Assembly: GCA_022410635.1 (NCBI GenBank)
Contig: JAJVDF010000364.1
Span: forward strand, 233,769 to 297,768
Length of the DNA stretch: 64,000 nt
Direction of reading: 5' to 3'
Source of the DNA: Tretioscincus oriximinensis
Taxonomy: Eukaryota > Chordata > Lepidosauria > Squamata > Gymnophthalmidae
Part shown: positions 45,860-57,139 of the stretch, one piece after another
Layout of the letters: each line of letters starts with the position of its first letter
Numbering within the stretch: position 1 is the stretch's first letter
The notes under the pieces: model-generated
The model's input: the letters and a program-made list of their open reading frames with translations, nothing else
Told to the model about the DNA's origin: nothing
Databases searched by the model: none
Position numbers and translations under genes: made by a program

Positions 45860-46085
45860 AAAGGCTGACCAGATGACCCCTTTTTGGGTGTGTGTGTGTT
45901 GAAAACCTGGTTTTGGGGTACCTCCCAGTTTTTTCTGAGGAATTTTTTTTCAAAAAAAGATTGTCTTTTGAATTATTTTTTGTTTTTTAATTTTTTTCCT
46001 CAAAAACAAAAACAAAAACGGGAGGCACTCCAAAGACAGGTTTTCAACACACACACACCCAAAAATGGGTCATCTGGTCTGCCTA
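45860..46085. mobile_element. Fold-back hAT-like MITE
   Basis: About 226 bp, AAGGCTGACCAGATGACC to GGTCATCTGGTCTGCCTA, with gaaaacctggttttgggg and the inverted caaagacaggttttcaac. Flanks GTTGCTAT (45852-45859) and GTTGCTAA (46086-46093) are a near-perfect 8-bp duplication. Confidence 0.85.
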
Positions 46086-46089
46086 GTTG

Positions 46090-47430
46090 CTAAGTATGTT
46101 GGCACGTTCTTATTTTTCTTCCAACCTATTGTCAAAACAGGCAGTTCTACATTGTTACTTTATAGTCTATAAATCTGTTCTATATTCTGCTTCATCTCTT
46201 TCTATGAGCATAACTTTGAGGATTTTTGTAAAAATCATTTTTGTAAGGATTCCCTTCCCTGCCCCTTCTATTTTTAAAAGCACTATTCCTTTTTAAGGTT
46301 GTTTGCAAAGAAAATAACTCGTAATAGATTTGGATTGTCCCAGTTGTTTCTCTTTAGCAGCTGGAGTATATTATAGGCTGTTAGCAGAGGGCTTGCCTTG
46401 GTCTCTTTTACGCAACTGTGCAACAATGGTGTCAAAAGCGACGTAGCCAGTTTAGATATCAGACTTCCGGTCTCCCCTTTGTGCTGAATATGCTGGTTTG
46501 TACCAAACTGAAAGGGATGAGCTTGCTTCCCCTGAATACAGCATTCTTGTCACTGAATCNTCTCTAGTTGGTGCAATCTGGAAAATTGCGCTCTGTGTTC
46601 TGTGGTTGCTTGAGAGATGACAAAATGGTGGTCAACCTTGTCATCAAATCCTGACTGGCAGTTATAGTCCAGCTGAAAAAGATGTGTCCTTAGAGTTCAG
46701 TATCTTCTTTGCCTTATTATGGCATTGGTTTCGATTCTTCCCTATAGAAGAGGTCTTTATTTCTTGGCCAACATTTTGATGGGAATGTTGTCCTGTTCAA
46801 AGCACTGTAGACTTCAGAAAGTTCCATCCAGACAAGTCTCTCCTCTGAGGTAGGTGGGTGCACAGACCCCTTAGATGCAGAAAGGGCCAAAATACATTTT
46901 CAGCCATGTGATTCCAGAGTTGACTTAAAAGGAAGACAAGNCTGGAACATAGTTGGAATAGCACCTCAGATTTCTTTGATGTTCATACTAGATACTTTTT
47001 GAGAGAACTGTTTTCCATAATTTAAATAAAGACAGACAGGGAGTGACAGATGAAGTGTAGAGAACTTTCTGTACTGAGCTTTCTTCTGAGATGTGGAATG
47101 AAACTTAGTGAAGGAAAAAGATAAATAAATATATTCGGCAATATCAGGACCTGTGGTTGGTTCTCTACGGTGCACTTTGAAAGGAGAATTAGGCAGATGA
47201 AAGTTTGTACGTAGATATTAGTGAGGTGATTGCATCTTCTTATTTTATAAGGTCTGACTGAACACTGATCTGCAGCTGATTTGCCTTACAGTGTAGGGTT
47301 ATCATAGCAGTTTGCTGTGCTGTTGCTGATACAATTTGCTGGGATTAAATGTTGCAGCCTAATTATATGTGGAGTTCATTGCACTTTCCTATAATGGCAA
47401 AGGCATTAATTGAGAACCCAGTTACACCTA
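46090..47430. other. No gene seen
   Basis: Intergenic sequence 3' of the opsin gene. No convincing polyadenylation site or downstream exon could be called. Confidence 0.5.
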
Positions 47431-47439
47431 AAGTTTAAT

Positions 47440-47740
47440 TAGAGATGAGCAAATTAGGCTTGCTAGCTTCAAACTGAACCAAATGGATCAAACTGAACCA
47501 CATTCCAGTTCAAGTGGAGTCGATTCAACTCAAACTGAACCAGAGATATTCATTAAAACCAGATCAATCCAAACCATTTACAACTGATCCTCATCTGGTC
47601 CTTTAAACAGAGCAGTCTTCAAATGAAACAGGACATGAATCATTTGAGGTTCAATTCGTACCAGATTGAGCTTGTTTGGCCTGGTCTAAATTGAGTCAAA
47701 ATCATAGCAGATTCAATTCATTTTCAGAGTNTTTTCCAGA
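47440..47740. repeat. Degenerate (CAAACTGAACC / GATTCAATTC) tract
   Basis: Many imperfect copies of aaactgaacca and attcaattc motifs over 300 bases. Origin unknown; a decayed MITE or satellite are both possible. Confidence 0.5.
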
Positions 47741-48111
47741 ATGCATCAACAAAATGAAAAACAAGCCTTTTTTACACAATTTACTGCTTTAGATTAAATA
47801 ATACAGAAATAAAAAGCTAATATTTTGCTGGTGCATTTTGTCACCCTGAAGATAGATTGAATGTGGATTAAAACTTTAGGTATAGCTGGGTCCTAACAGA
47901 CTGAACATTAATGATGCAACCTAACCACAACACTATTCAGACAGTAAAAATGAAGATCTCCTCCCCTCCCTTGTGCATAATGGTGAAAAAATGGAAGATG
48001 GAAATATTTCATTTTCACTTGCAAAACACACTTTGGGAACCATTTGCAGAAAATGGGTGAAAATTTGCATCTGGTTGAGGCAGAAAACGGGTTTCTTTCT
48101 GTTTCCCACAC

Positions 48112-48699
48112 TCATATAAGATCTCTCACAATATTTGCAGGCAGAGTATCTCCTGCAACATTCCTTGTCCCCATCCCTGTCTTCTTCTTTGTTACAAGCA
48201 CCATGACTTGCACAGTACGCTTCAGACTTGGCCGGCAAGTCGAACCATCTGCTAGAATCGCCAGTGGATTGGTCTTGGTGGTCGGAGCAGACTTCTGACT
48301 GAGCCTGTAGCACCGGGGGTAGTTACTGAAACATTCAAAAGTATCTCTGCAATTCCTGCAGGGTCCACGGTGGTCATTGAAATGAGTGGAGAATCTCATG
48401 GAACCCCGGCCACCTTGAGTGTGGAAGGACTGGAGAGTGATAACCCTGGGCCGACTGCAACAGAAGACAGCACAGATGGCCTGTAACAGAGACAGGTCTT
48501 TGGAAAGAAATTTCTGGAAGTTGGGCTTGAAAAGCAGGTACACCAGAGGGTTGTAGGTTGCAGAGGACTTGGCAAAGACAGCACAGAGGGTGAAAGCCAG
48601 TACGGGCACTTGGCTGGCATCTCCAAAGGCTGACCACATGGCAACAATGGCATAAGGTGTCCAAGCAGCAAGGAAGCCAATGCACACAGAAACACTCAG
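48112..48699 (-). CDS. OPN5-like: OPN5-like opsin, TM6-TM7 and C-terminal exon
   Basis: 588 bases: 195 codons plus stop. The acceptor (ctttttag) ends at 48700, in phase 0. TM6 has FLAAWTPYAIVAMWSAFG. TM7 has FAKSSATYNPLVY with the retinal Lys six residues before the NPxxY Asn, as in all functional opsins. Helix 8 (FKPNFQKFLSKDL) leads to CAVFCC, likely palmitoylated. The cytoplasmic tail beyond is about 120 residues, rich in Ser/Thr/Arg/Lys, and includes a cluster of five Cys within 17 residues (CRNCRDTFECFSNYPRC). No stop or frameshift is seen. A polyadenylation site was not identified with confidence. Confidence 0.92.
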   Translation of the reverse strand: MSVSVCIGFLAAWTPYAIVAMWSAFGDASQVPVLAFTLCAVFAKSSATYNPLVYLLFKPNFQKFLSKDLSLLQAICAVFCCSRPRVITLQSFHTQGGRGSMRFSTHFNDHRGPCRNCRDTFECFSNYPRCYRLSQKSAPTTKTNPLAILADGSTCRPSLKRTVQVMVLVTKKKTGMGTRNVAGDTLPANIVRDLI

Positions 48700-51600
48700 C
48701 TAAAAAGAGTGAGAAAGGAGAGAAAAATAGAGAGAGAAAAATATGAATAATGTGGAAATGCTATTACCCATCAATACTCCATGGCCATTTTTGTACTGGC
48801 CTAATTTATTATGGGTGGGGTATTTGATGAAAGACTAATATCCATAAAGAAATCGCATGGTGTTACCCCCTCCTTCCTGTAGCCAGCTAGTGGTTCAACA
48901 GATAACTGATGTTAACATAATACATGGCAAGCAGTTCAATATCCCACAAGGATTAGAACTCTAAAGTATATTCCAGGTCTCCGATGAACCCCAGGAAAAC
49001 TGATCACACCTTGCATAGGAAAATAAGAAGTGCCATGCCAGATTATGGCAGTCTATCCAGTCTGGCATTCTCTTTTAAACAGTGACCCACCAGTTGCTTC
49101 TGCATCTCAAGCAGCAGAAGAAAGGAGATTCTCACCTGCTCTCCAATTCTACAAGACATTTAAAGGAAACATGTCCATATAGAACTAACAGGTCATGAAT
49201 GGCTATACATGGNTCATGTATACACTTCAATACGAAGGTGCTGTTTCAACACGAATTTATAATCCATCTTCAGTCCTGAAGAACTGGACTAAACCAGGGG
49301 NAANNGGANNCCCCCCCCCCACTCTCACCCCCCAATTTTATTCAGTTCTTCAGGACCCAAGATGAATCAAAGTACTTGTCAGGATAGCACTGAGAACTGT
49401 CTCTTTAAAATATAGCCAGGAAGATTAATACCTGTTAAAAAAAAAGCCAAAACACTAAAGATTCCCTGATGGAGTTTGGGAAGTGTTTCTTCTAAATGCC
49501 TTATGTAGGAAGTCAAGGGCAGGTGAAGGCTTGTCCTCTCCTGCTGTTTGAGAATGGCTAGGTGAACTACTGTGTCAGACCCTAAATGGGCTGGGGTAGA
49601 GTGGATGGGCTGCAATTATTCTGGGATAGACAATCTCCAAGGATATGTTGCCAGTGCAGCGAGATAAGATTGTCTGCATTTCAGAAAGGTTGTTCCATTC
49701 AGGTCTCAATCTTTGAACCTGGTATACAGTCTTTGAAAACTGGGAACAAAAATACTTGGTTTTCAGAGTTCCCAACAGGGGATGTTTCATCAGTGTGGTG
49801 ACTTCCATCATCATGTCACCATCATGTTCTAGACTATGGGTTTGCCTTCCACAGGACCTTCATGGTCTAGTAGAACAATCTTGGTCCAACTGTGGATTTA
49901 TTTAAAGAGGTCCACAGTTGGACAAAGAAGTGGCTCTATATTAACACTGACTCCCAGTGTAGTTTTGTTTTGTGCACGGGTATTACGTTAATATGATCTG
50001 CATTCCAGAATCTAATCTGGAAGAACTTTTCCCAGGCCTGGGCAACTGGATTATTTTTAATACTCTTGCCCTGCCACAGGAATTAGTCAGATCAACAGTA
50101 AGAAGCTCCTAGTGGATAAACGAAATAATCACTGCTTTATTCCAATCCTAAGGAAGAGCAAGCAAACCCATTTATCTCANTTTTAAAGGTACTTGTGGCT
50201 TAAAATAATATTCTCTCCGCATGTGTATTAATTGCATATCTGTAATTAATGAGCTAATTAACTGAAAGTATGAATTGGTGAGTGCATCCAGCTGGTTTAT
50301 AAACAAGCCCTGAAATTCCTTCTTATCTTTAGATAAGCAGCACCCAATCTAGGGAGCACAAAATGCTTGCAAATCAGGGTGGTAGGTGTACACGCACAAT
50401 GAAATTAAGTTGTCAAACCATGACAGACTGTCGTGCAACATGAATGAGCAAATCATTCTAGTGTGATAAAGCTCAGCTATATTTTATTTGCTTGCTATAA
50501 GGCATGTATCATATCACTGCATGCTGCCCCATTCCCAAATCTGACACTGAGAAAATGAGGAGAAACAGTTTTTTTCAAGAAAAAGTTACACAGTATAATA
50601 ATTGTATTTTGCTTTCTCCAGGATTCTGAAGGAAGCAAGGGAGGACTAGATGCAGCTTTTATATTTGATAAAGGGATGTTGCTCAAACTTACTCAGATTA
50701 TAATATTTATACTATACAGTACTACTGACTCATCTAAACTTCTGAATAAAAAATTGACCTCTGGACCAGTAGTTGTTAAACTCTGGTTCTCCAAATGCTG
50801 TTAGTACAGAATTCTGACAGTAGAGTGTTCTACACAAACATGTGGAGGGCATCTTAGAATATTCTGCAAAATCAGGATGGTGGTGGTATCAAGAGATGCT
50901 GGTGCTGCATGCCAGTGGACTTCCTCAGAGGCATGGTCTCCTAGAGAATGTGCTGGACACATGAATCTTTTTCTTTGAGCACTTCTGGCTTCCAACCACC
51001 ATGTGGACAGATGTTGCAGCTGGAGTGATCTCTGTGATGCATGGAGTTTGCCAACCTTTTGTACGCTTTCTCAACTTATTTCCATGCAAAAAAAACAAGG
51101 CAAGTTAAAGTTCTTCCCTAGCAGCTAGGAAAAATTGCTAGGTACACAACAGAGTGAAAAAAACAAACAAACTAACATGTCTTTACATCAGGGACTTCAG
51201 CAAAAAAGTCAGGCTCAACTAAAGCCGGGTAGAATTCTTGTACGACATAGAGATCCTCATATTCCTGCATCCAAGTGGAGGAATGGATGCAGGGTACCCC
51301 ATGACCCTCTAGTCATCCAAAAAACGGCCTGGGTCATAAAAGCACGGTAGGCATTCTTACTCTGCACAATTTGAGAAAGATAACACAGCCTATTTTCTAG
51401 AACAGCAAATATGGTTGACTCCTGGGATGCTTCTGAAAACAACCCTGGTTGGCCAAAATAACTGAAGCTAGGATGGTGCTAGACATGGAAGCATCCATAA
51501 CATATCACTCCATCATCATACAGGTACCACCATCATACATATCTTCCCACGGCTACATTCCTTGCTTGTATGAATCTCTTGGTTTCCATGGTCCATATTT

Positions 51601-53234
51601 ATCTGAAACAATTTTCTCAAAGAATCCTGCACAGGGGTCTTCTTTAACTTAAATGTATTTTCTTTATCACACAACACTAGGATTAAAGGGCATTAGATGG
51701 GTAGGAGAGTTAGGACAGAGAAGGGAAAGTATTTTTTCACCCAGAGGGTCATTAGTCTATGGAATTCCCTTCCGGAAGAGGTGGTGATAGCTAGCAGCCT
51801 GGATTAGATAAATTAATGGAAGTCAGGTGTATCAATGGCTATTAGGATGGGAAAATAGGAAGCATTCCTGAAATGCCATTTGCAGGGAGTCAAGAACAGT
51901 TGAGGGGTTTTCCTTCGGTGCAACTGGTGGAACACTGTTTGGGTTTTGGCCCAATTCAGCAAGGTTCCTCNTATGTACTTATGTACTTTTTTATATAAAA
52001 AAATCATTGTAACCTGTCCTGAGATTTTTAGATACAGGCTGGGATAAAAATGCCAGTAAATAAATGGCTTTAGTCTCTGTGTGTTGGATATTTTATAGTA
52101 AGGATTTCCATCTGCTTTGATCTGGTAGGAACACGCTCATTACAGTCTTNGCTTCTAATACGTTCCCTTACCTTGACTATGAGACTGTGGACACTGTTGG
52201 TTTTGCTCCGTGGGGACATATGCTGCCTCACTGCTCTTCTGGAAACTTTGACAGTCCAAAGGATGAGTGAGTAAGAGAAGAGGATCAGAAGACAAGGGAT
52301 GATGTAGCAGAAGATGAAAAGGGCCACAATGTANAATTTTGCTGGCCTGGTTGAAGCTTTCCACTTGATGCAGCAAGCTGTCCCATATGGCTCTGGTCCA
52401 TAGCTTCCCCAGTCAGCAAGAGGAGCCACAGCAAAGATGAAGGCATAAAGCCAGATACAAGCCAGCAGAGTACCAGCACAAGCGGGGGAGAATTTATTGC
52501 CTAAAGAGTGAAAGAAAAGAGAGAAATATACATGCATATGGGGTGTATTTGATCATGATTTTCCCAAAGAGAGAGTTGAATGCTATTTTGTTTGCTTATA
52601 TGTTTGGGTTGTCGGTTTCTCGTGGAGTCCACGAGGGAAGTGCTATTATCACAGCTGGATATGATGCATCCTTATCTCCATTTTCATGTTGTTTGATTAC
52701 CATATCATTTGGGTTCCTGTTCCTTTAGTAGTTGCACAGAAAGTATACTCCTGCTGAAATCCCCCTTCTATATAGCTGTTAAAGATATAGAAATAAATAC
52801 TACTCCTTTTTAACATGGTAATCCTAATATATTTACTGTTGTTTGCAATAATAAAACCTAAGTTGTTGGTCAGACAAAAGGTTTCTCCTGGTTTTGTGAC
52901 CTCATTGCCAGTGTTGTCTCTCTAGGCACCTCCTTCCTTGCCTGTCTTGGCACGTTTCTCAGATTTCCGAACTCAAATTTATGTCTGCATTTGTGCCCAC
53001 ATTCTTGGCCTGATTTTCTTTTTTGATATCCTATTGATAAAACCCCATTTCTGAAATCCATCTTCCCTGTCTATTTTTGCTATTTTTAGAAACCTACATA
53101 AGAACATAAGGGGACCCTTGCTGAATGGGGCCAGAGCCCATCTAGTCTAGAATTCTGGCCCACACCAGTTGCACTAGGACAGTCTCAAGCAGAAGAAGGA
53201 AAAACTGGTGGTGTAGTTATTTTTTTTTAAAAAA

Positions 53235-53295
<61 letters not shown>

Positions 53296-56200
53296 NTANT
53301 ACTANTACTANTACTATTACTATTACTATTACTACTACCTGTTTAACCATATCATATACTATAGTGTAAATATCAAAGTAAATAAAATAAATACTTATAT
53401 ATAAAATATTATAAAATAATCCCTTTTGTAAATGTATTTTAATTAGATATTTAGATATCCTAGTAGGTTATCTTGGCTTCCATGAACTTGTTTAATCCTA
53501 GCTACCACAACCTCTTCTGGAAGTGAATTCCACAAACCAATGACTCTCTGGGTGAGAAAATACTTTTTTCACTGACTAAAATAAATTTTAACCGGTGGTG
53601 CAAACCACATAGAATTGGTGCTTTGTCTTCTTGTATGTTACATCTTTGCACCTCTAAAGGTCGTGGAACTCAGCGGTGGCTGGTGCTGTTTGGGGCTGGG
53701 GGGGGGGAGGCGCAGGTTCCTCCAGCCTTGGTAAAGTTAGGAACGCGGCTGGGAGGAGGCACATTCAAGCACTTACCATTCTCTCTCTCAGTCTGTAAGC
53801 TGAATGTCAATACAAAATGGCAATTCTATGGAGATGAGAGAGAGACTGTAGCCCCTCCTAGGCAGCCCTCCCATTGCTTCTGGGATTGGTGACCCCTTTT
53901 GTCCATTAAATAAGCTGCCTGGAGCTTTTTGATTTGTTGGCAGTTCCTCTATGAAAGGAGATTTTATAACTGATTTTAATCTCTGAGTGTTCGTCNAACC
54001 CCACGAACACTGGTGGAACTACAAGAAAACCCTCATTTTGTGATCTTAATACATGCACAAGTCTGTGTGGGAGAAGATACTGTTGATCTATGGTAATTCT
54101 TTTGTGTTTCACCAGTTTACATTCTGGCAGTAATCTGGAGAATCCCAGTGTTCACCTCTTTCATATACTTTTACCTCTCCACAGGCAAATACTGGTGGAT
54201 TCAGTTTCTTTCTTTGCATTTAATGTCAACTGTTTATTTTTAGCAGGGGTCGGTCACAGCCTCTTAAGAACTGTTTTCATCTTTCCATTCTGAGTCATTG
54301 TTTGAAATAACTAGTATTTTCAGTTTCCATTTCCCAATTGAGTTGAGGAAATGATAACTAGCCCTCTGTTAAGGAAAGAGATTTACATTTTAGGCCTCAA
54401 GGTTTATGCTGCCTTTCAGTGACCTTTTCCAAAGAACTGCTGGAAAAAGCACTATTTCCATGCAAAGCAAACAGCCTGACAAATATCCCTTTGAGCACGA
54501 AACAGCATATTTACACACATACACAGCGCTGGTCTGGCAAATATTTTCAGAAGCCCTTTCAACACATTACCTTTAATGCCAGGTCTGATAGAAAGCTTCA
54601 AGGTGGTGTGATCCCTCACTGGATGCAAGACTAACTTGTTTCAACATGAGCAATCATAGGGGTGCCATGGTGCCTGCTTCATGGAGTGGGGCAAACCATG
54701 TTGATGCTGCTTTTTAAAACAAGATAAGCACATAAGAGGAGCCCTGCTGGATTGGGCCAGAGCCCATCTAATCCAGCATTCTGTCTCACACAGTGGCCAA
54801 CGAATTGCACCAGAGCCATCCCAAGCAGAAGACAGCAAAAGCCCCACCTGTTCTCAACTCCCTGCAAATGGTATTTCAGGAATACTGCNTGTTGCTCCAT
54901 CTTGGAAGAAGTATCAAGAGACCCTTCCCAGTAGTTTCCATGAACTTGTCTGATCCTCTCTTAAGGCTATCCAGGCTGCTAGCTACCACCACTTCTTCTG
55001 GAAGTGAATTCCACAAAAGAAAGACCCTCGGTGTGAAAAAATACCTTGTCTGTCCTCGCTCCTCTGCCTACCAGTTTCAAGGAATGCCCCCTGGTCCTAG
55101 TGTTATGTGCTAGAGAAAATATTTTTTCTCTGTTCACCTTATCCATCCCGTGCATGATTTTATATAGTCAGATCGCCTCTTAAATGCTCTCTTTGAGGTT
55201 GGAGACCCAGATGTTGCAGCCAGATTTCATAAGATGGTCTCCTTCCTCTGTCCAAAGTGGATTTATCTGTGCTCTGATAAGGAACGGAAGAAAGCTGCCA
55301 TGTGTGCATGGATGCATCTAATACCAAATTCAGTTTCATTTCTTCATGGTTCTAGAATCTGTTGAGCACCACTGAGGTCCTTTATTTTTTAACTTTCTCC
55401 AGTTCATGTTTATTCCTGAAGAATGAGCTTTATCCAGTTTTCTTCTGGGCTAAATCCTACTCATTGAGGCTCTCCCCCCCCTCCCCCCCCCGCCCAAGTT
55501 TCTTCTGGACTAAAGAAGGTTTAAAGTAAAAGTGTGACCATGGCCCAAGTTGTACCCAACATCTGGTTGACTAATGTGGTTTTCTAAATATAAATGGTTC
55601 ACCATTGCCTACTAAGATGAAGCAACAGACAGGATTCCTGAAAAACCATTTGCAGGGTGTCGAGAACAGTTGAAGATTTTCTCTTCTTCTGTTTCAGACT
55701 GCCCAGGTGCAATTGGTGGGTCTCTGTGTGAGACACAATGCTTGATTAGATGGGCTCTGGCCAATGGCTCCTGTTAGGTTCTTATATACTCTGGGGAGAG
55801 GCCAGAGAGCAATCTTGTAGCCCTCTGCTTTCCTGACCATTGGTTCTACTGCTAAACCATAACTGTGGATTAGATTAAGCAAAGTTTTCTCCTCATTTGA
55901 GTATCTCTATGTTGCAGAACACGACTACAGATTAGTTTCACTGATGACTTCTCCATTGTCTGCACTGATGGATGTTGTACCTTAAACCAGGTTTGAAGCT
56001 ATCTTCTGTTTTCAGGGATCATATGGAAAAGTGATTTTCTTGTTCTTCCTGTAGGTTTTCCCCTCCTGACTGGGAATATTCTGTATTGGGAATATTCCTG
56101 CATTGAATGAAAAGCAGCCAGCGAACTCAGGCACTAGGATCCAGATTAGTTGGCCACATCCCACAATGGGTTTGTGTAGCCAGCAGGGATAAACTGAGTT

Positions 56201-57107
56201 GTACTACTTAGTATTTTGTGCCCATCTACATCAGCTATGATGTAGCTACAGCAGCCTGGAGCAATTTTGCTGAATTTCTATTCATCCTATGATAGATTAT
56301 CATGTTGTGATATGACTATGGACTTGGACTGCAGGCATGTGCACCTGAATTTTTAACTTTTGTAAGCCGCCCTGGACACCTTCGGGGGGAAGGGCNNGGT
56401 AAAAATCTTTAAATAAATAAAATAAATAAAAATGTGGGGATAGGGGGCGGGGGTCAGACTTCAATGAAACTTACATGATGATGACTTCACTCCTTGACTT
56501 AAGAGTTTCCATAATGCAAGCAGACAAATGGTCGGTTGCCCCAGGATATTCTTTAACTGACATTTTGTGAAGTTGCTATGCAACCAGGGAGGCCAGAACC
56601 CTTTCAGTGTTACTCTTCATAAGCAAATTACACCAGGATATCAAGAGAAGACACCAGCACAGGACAATGCAGAATCGCTGGCTGAGCATGCTCTGTATTT
56701 ACTTCTTGTTGCACACGGATTTACAGGTAGGCATGATAGCTGCATTCTGCAATTGTTTCTTACAATGCTGATTTTAACTCCCCATTTGAATTTATTATAT
56801 ATAGGCATATGAATTTTTTATAATCATAATCATAATCATCATAATCATCATAATCATAATCATCATCATAATAATCATAATCATCATCATCATTATCATA
56901 ATAATAATCATCATAATCATAATAATCATAATATCATCATTATCATAATGATGATGATGATGATAATACTACTACTACTACTAATAATAATACTAATACT
57001 ACTAACACTACTAACACTACTAACACTAACACTAACACTAACACTAACACTAACACTAACACTAACACTAACAATAACAATAACAATAACAACAATAACA
57101 GATAATG

Positions 57108-57139
<32 letters not shown>

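Larger units (their letters stand above)
48700..52171 (-). other. Opsin intron between TM4-5 and TM6-7 exons
   Basis: About 3.5 kb. Contains a CR1-like tail (49015-49180, minus), a fold-back repeat (49247-49382) with N clusters and a C-run, a 13-bp perfect hairpin (49884-49896 with 49911-49923) and another CR1-like tail (51643-51990, plus). No exon is missed, since flanking phases match. Confidence 0.75.

Noticed and set aside
57000..57075. Interstitial telomere-like array
   Set aside because: The unit is ACTAAC, not CCCTAA/TTAGGG, and it grades into neighbouring simple repeats.
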